In this document: positions 45,447-55,152 of the stretch, in pieces
Layout of the letters: each line of letters opens with the position of its first letter
Position numbering within the stretch: position 1 is the first letter of the stretch
From: Anaerosporobacter faecicola
Lineage (GTDB): Bacteria; Bacillota; Clostridia; Lachnospirales; Lachnospiraceae
NCBI RefSeq assembly: GCF_012070565.1
Contig: NZ_JAAQRO010000040.1
Span: forward strand, 62,001-126,000
Direction: 5' to 3'
Length of the DNA: 64,000 nucleotides
Program-made: the position numbers and the translations under genes
The notes under the pieces: generated by a model
What the model was told of the DNA's origin: nothing
Seen by the model: only the letters and a program-made list of their open reading frames with translations
The model's database searches: none

Positions 45447-46478
45447 TTATTTAACTACAGTACGATTCCCATACATTTTTTCATAATATTGTTGGTATTC
45501 ACCAGATAGGATGGTTTCCCACCATTCTTTATTCTCCAGATACCATTTGATGGTTTTCTTAATTCCATCTGCAAATTTGGTTTCTGGAAGCCAGCCAAGT
45601 TCTGTATGAATCTTCGTTGGATCGATTGCATAGCGCATATCATGTCCTTTTCTGTCGGATACATAGGTAATTAGGCTTTCTGGTTTGCCCAGCTCCTTGC
45701 AAATGATCTTAACGATATCAATATTAGTCATTTCATTATGTCCGCCTATGTTATAGACTTCTCCTACGCGCCCTTTATGAATGATCAGATCGATAGCTTT
45801 ACAGTGGTCCTCTACATATAGCCAGTCACGAACATTTTCGCCAGTTCCATAGACTGGTAGTGGCTTGTCATTCAATGCATTGGCGATCATTAATGGAATT
45901 AATTTCTCAGGGAAATGATATGGGCCATAGTTATTTGAGCATCGGCTGATTGTTACAGGAAGTCCATAGGTACGGTGATATGCCAAAACAAGCAGATCAG
46001 CAGCTGCCTTTGATGAACTGTAAGGACTGCTGGTATGGATTGGTGTTTCTTCCGTGAAGAAGAGATCTGGTCGGTCCAGTGGAAGATCTCCATAAACTTC
46101 GTCTGTGGAAACCTGGTGATAACGTGTGATTCCGTATTTCCTACAAGCATCCATCAGGATGGCAGTACCTTTGATATTCGTATCGAGGAATACTTCAGGA
46201 TTATCAATGGAACGGTCTACATGACTTTCTGCAGCAAAGTTAACAAGCATATCCGGTTTGTCTTCCTCAAATAATTGATTAACAGCAGCGCGATCTGTAA
46301 TGTCTGCTTTTACAAAACGGAAATTTGGATTATCCATAACGGATTCTAGTGTGGATAGATTCCCTGCATAGGTCAAACTGTCAAGGCAAATGATCCGATA
46401 GGTTGGATACTTATTTAGCATATGAAAAATAAAATTACTTCCGATAAATCCGGCACCGCCGGTAACGATAATTGTCAT
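45447..46478 (-). CDS. rfbB: dTDP-glucose 4,6-dehydratase
   Basis: A 343-residue RmlB: MTIIVTGGAGFIGSNFIF, FAAESHVDRSI, VSTDEVYGDLP (Thr-Asp-Glu), SPYSSSKAAADLLV (YxxxK), RCSNNYGPYHFPEKLIP and NVRDWLYVEDH are all as expected. Second step of dTDP-L-rhamnose synthesis. The inner ATG 46478 lies nine bases from AGGAG; the outer one at 46484 is only three away. It begins 20 bases after the rfbA stop, so the two are one operon. Confidence 0.95.
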   Translation of the reverse strand: MTIIVTGGAGFIGSNFIFHMLNKYPTYRIICLDSLTYAGNLSTLESVMDNPNFRFVKADITDRAAVNQLFEEDKPDMLVNFAAESHVDRSIDNPEVFLDTNIKGTAILMDACRKYGITRYHQVSTDEVYGDLPLDRPDLFFTEETPIHTSSPYSSSKAAADLLVLAYHRTYGLPVTISRCSNNYGPYHFPEKLIPLMIANALNDKPLPVYGTGENVRDWLYVEDHCKAIDLIIHKGRVGEVYNIGGHNEMTNIDIVKIICKELGKPESLITYVSDRKGHDMRYAIDPTKIHTELGWLPETKFADGIKKTIKWYLENKEWWETILSGEYQQYYEKMYGNRTVVK

Positions 46479-46497
46479 AATCATGTTCTCCTTTTCT

Positions 46498-47394
46498 CTA
46501 ATGTAAGGTGTCTAGATATTTCCCATCTAGGACATCTTTCAAATATTGACCGTATTGATTCTTTTTCAGTACTTCATAAACTCGAAGAACGTCCTCTTTG
46601 GAAATCCAACCATTTAGATATGCGATTTCTTCTAAACAAGCAATTTTACGATGTTGGTGAGACTCAACTGTTTTGATGAAATTAGTGGCCTCTACAAGAC
46701 TTTCATGGGTTCCTGTATCTAACCAGGTGAAGCCCTGACCTAATAACTCAACATTCAAATGATTGTTTTCCAGATAGATACGATTTAGATCGGTGATTTC
46801 TAATTCTCCACGAGCACTTGGTTTTAGCGATTTGGCATATTCTACAACGCGGTTGTCGTAGAAATACAATCCTGTAACACAATAATTACTTTTTGGTTTT
46901 TCTGGTTTTTCTTCAATGGATATTGCTTTTTGATTGGAGTCAAATTCTACAATACCAAATCGTTCTGGATCATCAACATAATAACCAAAGATCGTAGCAC
47001 CTTTTCCATTTTCCGCATTCATGACAGCTGTTTGTAATCGCTTATTAAGTCCATGCCCTGTAAAGATATTGTCCCCAAGAACCATAGCAACAGGATCCGT
47101 GCCAATAAAAGATTCTCCGATGAGAAAAGCCTGGGCGAGACCATCTGGGCTAGGTTGTACTTCATAAGAAAGTTTAACGCCAAACTGATGTCCATCGCCG
47201 AGTAATTCCTGAAAACGTGGGGTATCTTGTGGAGTAGAGATGATTAAGATGTCACGTATTCCAGCATTCATAAGAACGGACATAGGGTAGTAGATCATTG
47301 GCTTATCATAGATGGGAAGCAACTGTTTTGATGTTACCATTGTTAATGGATAAAGCCTAGTACCAGAACCTCCTGCAAGTATTATACCTTTCAT
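46498..47394 (-). CDS. rfbA: Glucose-1-phosphate thymidylyltransferase
   Basis: A 298-residue Rml[43 protein letters not shown]-type motif, and the C-terminal [11 protein letters not shown]. First step of dTDP-L-rhamnose synthesis, making dTDP-glucose. The start is ATG 47394 with AAAGGAGG eight bases upstream; the frame runs 22 codons further without a ribosome site. It is the first gene of the minus-strand operon and has a promoter of MerR-controlled type about 80 bases upstream. Confidence 0.95.
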   Translation of the reverse strand: MKGIILAGGSGTRLYPLTMVTSKQLLPIYDKPMIYYPMSVLMNAGIRDILIISTPQDTPRFQELLGDGHQFGVKLSYEVQPSPDGLAQAFLIGESFIGTDPVAMVLGDNIFTGHGLNKRLQTAVMNAENGKGATIFGYYVDDPERFGIVEFDSNQKAISIEEKPEKPKSNYCVTGLYFYDNRVVEYAKSLKPSARGELEITDLNRIYLENNHLNVELLGQGFTWLDTGTHESLVEATNFIKTVESHQHRKIACLEEIAYLNGWISKEDVLRVYEVLKKNQYGQYLKDVLDGKYLDTLH

Positions 47395-47475
47395 AAGACC
47401 ATCCTCCTTTAATTTAATCAGGCTAATAACAATTCTCTTTGGTAGAAGAAATATTTTCATTGATCAACTATCACT

Positions 47476-47506
47476 ATTATAAAAGATGACCTTACGTCAC
47501 CTTCAA
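47476..47506 (-). promoter_or_regulatory. rfb operon promoter with 19-base spacer and MerR-type dyad
   Basis: On the minus strand -35 TTGAAG (47501-47506) and -10 TATAAT (47476-47481) are 19 bases apart. Between them lies the dyad AAGGTGAC-N5-GTCATCTT (47483-47503), one mismatch per 8-base arm. A long spacer with a central dyad is the hallmark of MerR-family-controlled promoters, and a MerR-type gene lies just upstream. Confidence 0.65.
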
Positions 47507-47582
47507 GCTTTTTTTCAAAAATTTCTAATTTTATTTTTCAATACATTCTTATTTTCCCAATTTTTATCGTAGTTACTCAAAA

Positions 47583-48767
47583 CTACTCTTTTTGGCAGAG
47601 GAAGACTCCTGCATCTTTTGTTATGTGAAAACCTTTTGCTGTATGTTTCTTAACAAAAGTTCGAAATTCTTTATAATGATCCAATAGATATTGATTCTGG
47701 TTTCCATGACAGGAGAGAACATAGGCAATCAATGGTTCTGCATCGGGAATGGATAAAGAATCTTCATAACTTATCCAATTAACCGAAGAGAAATAGGACG
47801 ATAATAGGGAGGCTCCATTTTCACGACCAAACCGGTCATAAAGCTTCTCAGCTGAAAGGACGATTCGTTCATCAAATGCCTGTACAAGCTGATTTATTTC
47901 TATCATATGCTGTTTCCCATACGTACTGCATAGAAACGTTCCATCTGGTTTCAAAACTCGTTTAACTTCTGTGCAAACGGCTGGAATGTCCTCACAGTAA
48001 AAGAGTAGGTGACCAGCAATAACCAGATCAAAACTTTCTTCTGGAAAAGGAATGTGATGGCAGTCAAAAGCTTGGAAAGTAAAACGGGGATCATCAGATC
48101 CAATGGCACGTCTGGTATCACGTAACATTCCTTCCGAGAGATCGGATAGGATGATATGGATATCTTGTGGGAGTGCATCAATCGAATTTGTCCATAACGT
48201 TCCATCACCACAGCCGATTTCTAAGACCCTCATTCCGGAGCGAAGACTACATTGGCGAAAAATCCATGGAAACCAACCTTCTTGATTGGAGGAATACAAG
48301 GTATGAAGATTAATTCGGGCGGAGATGTTGGAAGCATTCTGGTATTGATTCTTTAAACTTTTCTCCATACTTGTTAGGTGAATTAGATGTAGCATCTTGC
48401 TCCAATCAAGTAGATGTTTATTTTGTAAGGCTTCCGTTGTATCCACAATGGCTTTTTCAACTAATTGCATCTGTTCAATTCGGTCTCGAATTAATCGTAA
48501 TTGCAGATTCATGGAATTCAGCATAAAGTGGTAATTGGTATCATCAATAGTCATTTCTTTTATATCTTCTAAGGAAAAACCGAGGTACTTTAATAGAAGG
48601 ATCTGCTGTAAACGTGCAAAATCCTCATCTGTATAGAAACGTGCACCACTTTCATTTACAAAAGTAGGCTTTAAAATTCCTTGTTTATCGTAATACCGTA
48701 TGGTACGTAAGGTAACGTCAGCCATACGTGCAAATTCTCCTGAAGAATAATACCCTGTTTTTTTCAT
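47583..48767 (-). CDS. MerR-family regulator fused to a SAM methyltransferase
   Basis: A 394-residue fusion. Residues 1-75 are a MerR DNA-binding domain (YYSSGEFARMADVTLRTIRYYDKQGILKP), then a dimer helix (~80-115). Residues ~165-280 form a class I SAM methyltransferase: VLEIGCGDGTLW, DLSEGMLRDTR, CHHIPFPEESFDLVIAGHLLFY. In such proteins the C-terminal domain replaces the effector-binding part, so SAM or a methylated compound may be the signal. It lies upstream of rfbA on the same strand. Its own promoter carries a perfect dyad. The regulated genes are not known; the rfb operon is a good candidate. Confidence 0.85.
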   Translation of the reverse strand: MKKTGYYSSGEFARMADVTLRTIRYYDKQGILKPTFVNESGARFYTDEDFARLQQILLLKYLGFSLEDIKEMTIDDTNYHFMLNSMNLQLRLIRDRIEQMQLVEKAIVDTTEALQNKHLLDWSKMLHLIHLTSMEKSLKNQYQNASNISARINLHTLYSSNQEGWFPWIFRQCSLRSGMRVLEIGCGDGTLWTNSIDALPQDIHIILSDLSEGMLRDTRRAIGSDDPRFTFQAFDCHHIPFPEESFDLVIAGHLLFYCEDIPAVCTEVKRVLKPDGTFLCSTYGKQHMIEINQLVQAFDERIVLSAEKLYDRFGRENGASLLSSYFSSVNWISYEDSLSIPDAEPLIAYVLSCHGNQNQYLLDHYKEFRTFVKKHTAKGFHITKDAGVFLCQKE

Positions 48768-48837
48768 ACTCTGTCCTTTCTTTTGCTAAGTGTTAGAACT
48801 GCATTTGTTCCCGCTCGTTTTCCTTCCGATTAGTTAC

Positions 48838-48867
48838 ATTATAACCACCCAAGAGGGTGGTGGAAAG
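48838..48867 (-). promoter_or_regulatory. Promoter with perfect dyad for the MerR-methyltransferase gene
   Basis: On the minus strand -10 TATAAT lies at 48838-48843. Directly upstream is the perfect dyad ACCACCC-TCTT-GGGTGGT (48844-48861), then a weak -35 (TTTCCA or CTTTCC, spacer 17-18). The position of the dyad between -35 and -10 suggests an operator. It differs in sequence from the dyad in front of rfbA. Confidence 0.55.
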
Positions 48868-49048
48868 GTTATTTCTAAAACTTTTATTAATTATTCCAAA
48901 TTGCCTTATCTTTGCCAAAGTATCCATTTATTATATGATGCAGTATTGGTTATGAGTTTATTGTAACTGTCTAGAGTAGACTGTATGTTCATTCTGAATA
49001 GTTACGGTTAATTAAATCATGAAATATATGTAGGGAAAGAGGAATAAC

Positions 49049-52000
49049 ATGAGTGCGAGTAATGTAAAAAGTAATATACGACAGAAGGCAAAGCACAAAA
49101 AAAATGTCCATTACATAAGTAAGATTACATGTAAATTATTAATTTTGTGTTTGATTGCGTATTTGTTTATGGGAAAAGGTGGTAGTAATCAAGTTGACGC
49201 TTCAAGTGCGGATACAGCAGATTTACGTTTTATATTTACGACCGATCTTCATGGACAGCTGAATAATATGGATTATGAAGTGGGTAATTCTTTTACGATT
49301 GGCGGTTTGACAAAAGCATATACGTTAATCAAGGAAGCAAGAAAAGAAGTAAATAGCAATAATTATTTAACCTTTGACATTGGTGATGTTCTATACGATT
49401 ACTCAACAGAGTATATCTTTTCAGCAGATCAGAAGGCTGTACAACCAATCTATCAGGCAATGAAAAAAGTTGGTTATGATGCCATAACATTAGGTAATCA
49501 TGATTTTGATTATGGATATGATTATATTACAAGCCAGATCAAGAATGCAGGATTAGAAGATATTACAGTTGTGTCTAATGTATATGATTCCATTACAGGA
49601 AAATCAGTATGGAATGAGAATATGATCCTTACAAGAAAGGTAACAACAGACTCTGGTCAGACAGCAACAGTTAAGGTTGGTGTGATTGGAGAGACGATAC
49701 CAGTATTATCGACGAAGACAGAAAGTTATCTAGGAATTCTCAAGACTGAGGATATTGTGGAGAATGTAAAAAAACAAGCTGCAACTTTGAAGAAAAAGGG
49801 GGCAGATGTGGTTGTTGTATTAGCGCATTCTGGTTTTGGTAGTGAAGAGCCTGATCTTAATTACAAGAATGTTTCCTATGCAATAACACAGATTGCTGAT
49901 GTAGATGCAGTGCTTTGTGGTCATGAACACAAATTGTTTCCAAGTACAGATAAGACAACAACGTATTACGCTTTACCAGGAGTTGACAAGGAAACGAGTT
50001 TAGTGAATGGCAAAGTATTGGTAATGGCTAATGACCGAGGAAAAAGTATTGGTATCGCAGATATGAAATTGCATATCTCTAGTTCTGGTAAAGTGACAGT
50101 TGCCAGCAGCAAAGGAGAAGTTCGTCAGGTAGATAAGAATAACACGGCAACAGATAATTCACTCAATAAGTATTATGGTGATTGGGAAAACAAATTACTG
50201 GACTACACAAAAAAGGAAGTAGCCGTACTTGACAGTAATACATCTCTAACAAGCTATTTGGGTTTGGTGCAAGATAATGCGTCTATTCAGTTGGTAAATG
50301 ATGCAAAGATCAGTTACGCACAGAAATATGTGAAAACAGTGAAAACAGATTATCAGAATTACCCTGTAATTGCAGCTTCCCAGTATTACAAATACGGTGT
50401 GAATTCTATTAATGATTATGCCAATATCTCTGGAAGCATAACAGAATCAGAATTAGCGCAGATTCAAGCATATAATGGATACACTGCATTGTATAAGATT
50501 ACAGGAAAACAGTTACGAGAATGGCTAGAATGGATTGCTAGCGCTTATGAGACAACATATCAAGAAAATGTGTCCAGTGATGCTGTTATGGCAGGATTGA
50601 TCCAATCAGGCACCAGTAAGCTATTGATCTCTGACGAATGGCAGAATAGTTGGGGAAATTTCCGTGTGTTTGATGGAATTGAATATAGTATCAGCCCGGC
50701 GAATAAACCACGATATGATTACAATGGGAATAAGATTAATAACACCAATCGAATCACAAAATTATCGTATAATGGACAAAATATTACCGATACAATGGAA
50801 TTCATACTTGCTACAGAAATCATAACGAAGACGACGGAAGCAACGACAAACCTTGATAATCAAGCTATATATAAAGGATATAATCGTTCACAGATTATAG
50901 TTAGTAATTACTTAGCAGAGTGTGGAAAGTTAGGAAAGGTACAGTATACTGCAGATAATAACTGGAATATTGTTGTACCGGGTGGCTATACGTTCTTGAT
51001 TAAGAGTCCACAAGCATCAGAGAACTTTGCAAAGAAGAGCAATTGGTTTTTGAAAGTTGCATCTTCAGTGGAAGGAATGTCCTATATTCAAGGGGATGGA
51101 TCAATACTCTCGAATATAACGTCAACTCCAACAATCATATTAACCTCAACCAACACTGCGACAACGAATAAAGCGGTAACGGTTTTAGTAAATGCGTATT
51201 CTGGTCAAGGTGTGAGTGAATTGCGTTTTGCCTATGGAGACTATTCTGTTAATAGTACAATTTGGGATAGTGCAACAAGTGTTGTTAATGGTCGATTCAC
51301 GGTACCAGGAAATGGGATTTACACAGTTTACGTAAAAGATGGCCGTGGTAATGCAGCTGTTCGCAAAATTAATGTGAACAATATTACAGATAAGGAATTA
51401 GAAGCACCAAAGGTAAATACCTATACAAACAGAAAAACGAAGATCACAGGAACAGCAGAACCAGGAGCAATCATACATTTCGTTGCAAGTACGGGGTTAT
51501 ATAAACATGTGGTAGCAGCAGACGGAACATTTTCTTATGCACTACCAAGTCAACCATCTGGAACAATTGTACAGGTATACGTAGAAGATGCCAGTGGACG
51601 TACCAGTGCCCGAACAAAAGTAAAGGTAAAACGTACTGGACCGAATGCAAGTTTATTAGATGCAATTAAGAATAACACAAAAGGTATTACAGGTAATATA
51701 AATGATAGTGATGCAACATTGATTGCCATTGTGGATGAAACAGTCTATGTAGCAAAGAATGGTGGAAAAGCAAGCTATATAGCAAGTGAAATCTATAATA
51801 AAGAATATACAATCAAAGAAGTTACACAAACCATCGATCGTGACTTGAATATAAAATTAAACATACCAATACTGAAACCTGGTGTTGCAGTTAAGATCTA
51901 TTCCATTGACCATTTGGGTAGAGCCAGTCGGGCACAGAATCTTAAGGTTGTATCAGCTGGACCGAATACACCTTCAGTATATGAAATTATGGATATTGAG

Positions 52001-53047
52001 AGAACGATCTATGGACGTGTTACATCTGCAGAAGCTTCCACACAATTCAAAGTATATGTAACCGTAGGAAGTAAGACATATTCAGGAACAACGGATGAAA
52101 AAGGCTATTACGCCGTATCCGTCGGAAAATTAACAGCAAAACAATCCGTTAAAGTATATGCAACAGATGTTATAAATGGAAAAACAAGAAAGAGCTATTC
52201 AAAAACGGCAACAGTAGGCAGTGTGAATGATTACTTGGCAACAGGTGGCGATACGTTCTTCTTAGATACCATAACTAATAAGATGACATCAATCTCAATC
52301 TATCAGGAACCACAGGAAGATGTCTATGTATCGATTAATAAGACGGTTTATGAAGGAATCACCAATGAGGCTGGAGAATTCGTATTGGATCTGAATAAGA
52401 AGATTGCTGCGGGAACGAAGATCTATGCTTTTACGCGTTTTACAAATGGAGGAATCTATCAGGTAGAATCCATCAAAGTAATTGCTGATGTACCAATGGT
52501 ACCTTATACGATGAACAAATCCATTACGACACATACGAAGACTATTAAGATGGTAACCGATGAAAAATGTACGGTTGTCATGAAGGTTGGAGATGACAAA
52601 TATACGAAGACCTCAGGAACGTATGATAGTTCTATTGATGGATATGTATATAGTTTCTCTATTCCAAGAACAAATGCATCAAAAACAATCAGTGTATATG
52701 CAAAGAATTCCGTAGGAGCAAGTAAATCAGTAAAATTATCCATCGTAGAGACTGCGCCAAATGCACCAAAGGTTGACGCTGTTCATGCATCAGACGAAAC
52801 GATTACGGGAACGGTTCATCTGATTGCTCCAGATATATTAGGAGAAAATGAAGATGTAACAGCGAAGAATACGAAGACGGTTGTCTATGCAAAGATTGGA
52901 AGTAAACAATATACAGGAGAAGTCGATGATGATGGTAACTATGTGATCAAGATACCAAAACAAAAAGCAGGTACAAAGATTAAAGTATGGGGGTCCAATA
53001 AAGCAGGCGGAGCTGGACCGATCAAAGAAATTACGGTGAAAAAGTAG
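49049..53047 (+). CDS. Secreted 5'-nucleotidase/2',3'-cyclic phosphodiesterase-like protein with Ig-like repeats
   Basis: A 1332-residue exported protein with a basic N-terminus and hydrophobic segment at ~27-42. Residues ~58-340 are a metallophosphatase: Asp66 and His68 in TTDLHGQL, FDIGDVL, Gly149-Asn-His-Asp152, VLAHSGF and CGHEHKLF. Residues ~370-650 are the 5'-nucleotidase C-terminal domain (YTALYKITGKQLREWLEW). From ~690 on come several Ig/Big-type repeats, three starting with the phrase GPN or APNxP. There is no LPXTG anchor, so attachment would be non-covalent or the protein is released. It would hydrolyse extracellular nucleotides. A terminator follows. Confidence 0.85.
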   Translation: MSASNVKSNIRQKAKHKKNVHYISKITCKLLILCLIAYLFMGKGGSNQVDASSADTADLRFIFTTDLHGQLNNMDYEVGNSFTIGGLTKAYTLIKEARKEVNSNNYLTFDIGDVLYDYSTEYIFSADQKAVQPIYQAMKKVGYDAITLGNHDFDYGYDYITSQIKNAGLEDITVVSNVYDSITGKSVWNENMILTRKVTTDSGQTATVKVGVIGETIPVLSTKTESYLGILKTEDIVENVKKQAATLKKKGADVVVVLAHSGFGSEEPDLNYKNVSYAITQIADVDAVLCGHEHKLFPSTDKTTTYYALPGVDKETSLVNGKVLVMANDRGKSIGIADMKLHISSSGKVTVASSKGEVRQVDKNNTATDNSLNKYYGDWENKLLDYTKKEVAVLDSNTSLTSYLGLVQDNASIQLVNDAKISYAQKYVKTVKTDYQNYPVIAASQYYKYGVNSINDYANISGSITESELAQIQAYNGYTALYKITGKQLREWLEWIASAYETTYQENVSSDAVMAGLIQSGTSKLLISDEWQNSWGNFRVFDGIEYSISPANKPRYDYNGNKINNTNRITKLSYNGQNITDTMEFILATEIITKTTEATTNLDNQAIYKGYNRSQIIVSNYLAECGKLGKVQYTADNNWNIVVPGGYTFLIKSPQASENFAKKSNWFLKVASSVEGMSYIQGDGSILSNITSTPTIILTSTNTATTNKAVTVLVNAYSGQGVSELRFAYGDYSVNSTIWDSATSVVNGRFTVPGNGIYTVYVKDGRGNAAVRKINVNNITDKELEAPKVNTYTNRKTKITGTAEPGAIIHFVASTGLYKHVVAADGTFSYALPSQPSGTIVQVYVEDASGRTSARTKVKVKRTGPNASLLDAIKNNTKGITGNINDSDATLIAIVDETVYVAKNGGKASYIASEIYNKEYTIKEVTQTIDRDLNIKLNIPILKPGVAVKIYSIDHLGRASRAQNLKVVSAGPNTPSVYEIMDIERTIYGRVTSAEASTQFKVYVTVGSKTYSGTTDEKGYYAVSVGKLTAKQSVKVYATDVINGKTRKSYSKTATVGSVNDYLATGGDTFFLDTITNKMTSISIYQEPQEDVYVSINKTVYEGITNEAGEFVLDLNKKIAAGTKIYAFTRFTNGGIYQVESIKVIADVPMVPYTMNKSITTHTKTIKMVTDEKCTVVMKVGDDKYTKTSGTYDSSIDGYVYSFSIPRTNASKTISVYAKNSVGASKSVKLSIVETAPNAPKVDAVHASDETITGTVHLIAPDILGENEDVTAKNTKTVVYAKIGSKQYTGEVDDDGNYVIKIPKQKAGTKIKVWGSNKAGGAGPIKEITVKK

Positions 53048-53058
53048 GAGTAAAATAT

Positions 53059-53104
53059 AAGAGAGATGATCCCAACAATTGGGGTTCATCTCTCTTAATT
53101 TTTT
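53059..53104 (+). terminator. Factor-independent terminator
   Basis: AAGAGAGATGA (53059-53069) and TCATCTCTCTT (53086-53096) pair, with an inner TCCCAA/TTGGGG stem, followed by AATTTTTTC. Confidence 0.9.
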
Positions 53105-53397
53105 CTTGTTTCACGTGCAAAGAATTCGAAATTAGGGATTTGTAAATTTTTCTTTAAAACCTATTGACATTGTAGGAAAAATAGAGTATAAATAATATAT
53201 AAAACATATTAAGTTACTAGGAAATGTATAAAATGAAAATACATCATAACAGTTCAAAAACACGAAGTATTTTCGATATAGAATCAGCAAATAATAATCA
53301 TACGAAAACAACATACATTAAACTAGTACAATAGAAAGCAGTTTAAAATTTTTAGACTCCAATAATAAAATAAGAAAGAAGAAAAGGGGAAATCATT
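53105..53397 (+). other. Leader region of cysK
   Basis: AT-rich region with a strong promoter at 53164-53192 and an untranslated leader of about 200 bases before the AAGAAAAGGGG ribosome site. I looked for T-box and S-box landmarks and saw none. Why the leader is so long is not clear. Confidence 0.45.
53164..53192 (+). promoter_or_regulatory. Sigma-A promoter of cysK
   Basis: Consensus -35 TTGACA (53164-53169) and -10 TATAAA (53187-53192) with a 17-base spacer. Confidence 0.7.
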
Positions 53398-54330
53398 ATG
53401 GCAAAGATAGCAAAGAAATTAACAGATTTGATCGGTAACACACCTTTATTGGAATTATCCAATTATGAGGAAAATAACAAGCTAGAAGCAAATTTAATCG
53501 TAAAACTGGAGTACTTTAATCCACTTGGTAGTGTAAAAGACCGTGTTGCTTATGCAATGATCGAAGAAGGAATTAAGCAAGGTAAGATTAATCAGGATAC
53601 GGTAATTATTGAACCAACAAGTGGTAATACAGGAATTGGTTTAGCATTCGTAGCAGCGTCCAAAGGATTACGTCTAATTTTAACAATGCCAGATACAATG
53701 AGTATTGAAAGAAGAAGAATTGTTGCTGCATTAGGAGCCGAGGTTGTATTAACTCCTGGAGCAGAAGGTATGAAGGGCGCCATTGCAAAAGCCAATGAAT
53801 TAGTAGCAGAATACGGAAATGCTATTATTCCTCAACAATTTGAGAACAAAGCTAATCCAGAAGCACATAGAAAAACAACGGCAGAAGAAATTTGGAGAGA
53901 TACCGATGGTAATGTGGATATCTTCGTTGCAGGTGTTGGTACCGGCGGTACCATAACTGGAAATGGAGAAGTTTTAAAACAAAAGAATCCGAATGTAAAG
54001 ATCGTTGCCGTAGAACCAGCTGCATCAGCAGTGTTAAGTGGAGAAAAACCAGGACCACACAAGATTCAAGGAATCGGTGCAGGATTTATTCCAGAAGTTA
54101 TGAATCTTGACATTGTAGATGAAATCTTCAAAGTTGAGAATGAAGATGCATTCACAGCATCAAGAGCTGTGGCAAAACAGGAAGGATTGTTAGTGGGAAT
54201 TTCTGCAGGAGCAGCAATCCATGCTGCAACAGAAATTGCAAAACGTCCAGAAAACAAAGGAAAGAATATCGTTGTATTACTTCCAGATACAGGAGAACGT
54301 TATTTATCAACTGCTCTATTTGAAGAGTAG
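53398..54330 (+). CDS. cysK: Cysteine synthase A (O-acetylserine sulfhydrylase)
   Basis: A 310-residue PLP enzyme. Lys47 in NPLGSVKDR binds [16 protein letters not shown] is the substrate loop, [14 protein letters not shown] the phosphate loop, and [11 protein letters not shown] the C-terminal signature. It makes cysteine from O-acetylserine and sulfide. [12 protein letters not shown]-type sequence ([14 protein letters not shown]) fits CysK rather than cystathionine beta-synthase. It is a single-gene unit between its promoter and the hairpin repeat that follows. Confidence 0.95.
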   Translation: MAKIAKKLTDLIGNTPLLELSNYEENNKLEANLIVKLEYFNPLGSVKDRVAYAMIEEGIKQGKINQDTVIIEPTSGNTGIGLAFVAASKGLRLILTMPDTMSIERRRIVAALGAEVVLTPGAEGMKGAIAKANELVAEYGNAIIPQQFENKANPEAHRKTTAEEIWRDTDGNVDIFVAGVGTGGTITGNGEVLKQKNPNVKIVAVEPAASAVLSGEKPGPHKIQGIGAGFIPEVMNLDIVDEIFKVENEDAFTASRAVAKQEGLLVGISAGAAIHAATEIAKRPENKGKNIVVLLPDTGERYLSTALFEE

Positions 54331-54334
54331 TAAA

Positions 54335-54420
54335 GCAAGGGTCCAAAAGGTCATATTCACTTTGTGTTTGTCAATAAGTGAATATGACCTTTTGACTTGC
54401 TAAACAGGAGCAAGAAGCGT
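54335..54420 (+). repeat. Dispersed hairpin repeat, copy 3
   Basis: The arms GCAAGGGTCCAAAAGGTCAT... (54335-54362) and ...GACCTTTTGACTTGC (54376-54400) make a stem of about 25 bp. It is followed by TAAACAGGAGCAAGAAGCG, which matches copy 1 on the opposite strand. It lacks a T-run but may help end cysK transcription. Confidence 0.75.
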
Positions 54421-54436
54421 AAAGACCCAGAATAAT

Positions 54437-54485
54437 AACCAAAAACGAGATGCCGCACCATTGGTACGACATCTCGTTTTTGGTT
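54437..54485. terminator. Bidirectional terminator between cysK and the minus-strand gene
   Basis: AACCAAAAACGAGATG (54437-54452) and CATCTCGTTTTTGGTT (54470-54485) are perfect complements, 16 bp, around an 17-base loop. Confidence 0.85.
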
Positions 54486-54498
54486 ATGTTAATAGTGA

Positions 54499-55152
54499 TT
54501 ACTTATCTGAATCTTCAATTACAGTCAATAGACAACTAACACTGGAACCATTCTCTAAGGAAGCTTTTATTACGCAAGAACCTGCTTCTTTTGTAGAGAT
54601 CTTTCCCGTTGAACTAATAACAGCGACATCTTCGTTGGAACTAGAGAATTTGGGAACTTCAACGGTAGTATTCGGTTTGATAATCAAAAGATTTTCTAAG
54701 AATGGGTAACGTTTCCCAACTACTAAAGAAAGTTCTGACTTAACCAAAACAATACTAGCAGCTGGAGGTCCAACTGTAATCTCACATTCTAATGACTTTA
54801 CTGTTTTTGATTTTTCTTTTACTGTAGCTGTAATTATACATGTCCCGTTCTTATCATTCGTAGTAATTACGCCTTCTTTATCAACGGTTGCTATTTCTGT
54901 ATCATCAGACTTGAAAGTAACAGTTTGATTGTCTTCTAAGTTATACACCTTCAGCGTATAGCTGGAATTTGTTACGATCAACTTTTTTTTGACATTCAAT
55001 TTTGCATTACAACTATCTTTTTCTGGGGTTGTTGTGTGTTGGCTTGCCTTTGCTACTGTTGTAAAAGCAGAATTCGGAATAGGTACCGTACATATGACGA
55101 AACTTGCAAAACCAACTGCAAAAATTCTTTTTTTAATATTTTTAACGTTCAT
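54499..55152 (-). CDS. Secreted protein with two bacterial Ig-like (Big2) domains
   Basis: A 217-residue exported protein: basic start MNVKNIKKRIF, hydrophobic core FAVGFASFVICTVP and a likely signal-peptidase site near AKA-S (about residue 36). Two Ig-like domains follow (TFKSDDTEIATVDKEGVITT, FSSSNEDVAVISSTGKISTKEAG), with the SxDxxVAxV...GxIxxxxxG signature of the Big2 family. No anchor motif or enzyme domain. AGGAG lies six bases before the ATG. It is transcribed away from the two-component pair. The role is unknown; such proteins often bind cell-wall or surface partners. Confidence 0.75.
   Translation of the reverse strand: MNVKNIKKRIFAVGFASFVICTVPIPNSAFTTVAKASQHTTTPEKDSCNAKLNVKKKLIVTNSSYTLKVYNLEDNQTVTFKSDDTEIATVDKEGVITTNDKNGTCIITATVKEKSKTVKSLECEITVGPPAASIVLVKSELSLVVGKRYPFLENLLIIKPNTTVEVPKFSSSNEDVAVISSTGKISTKEAGSCVIKASLENGSSVSCLLTVIEDSDK

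Noticed and set aside
49049-53047. LPXTG-anchored surface protein
   Set aside because: The C-terminus ends KKWG-free and charged (EITVKK) without a sorting motif or hydrophobic tail.
53105-53397. T-box or S-box riboswitch in front of cysK
   Set aside because: The long leader invited the idea, but I found no T-box sequence, no antiterminator fold and no terminator hairpin before the start codon.
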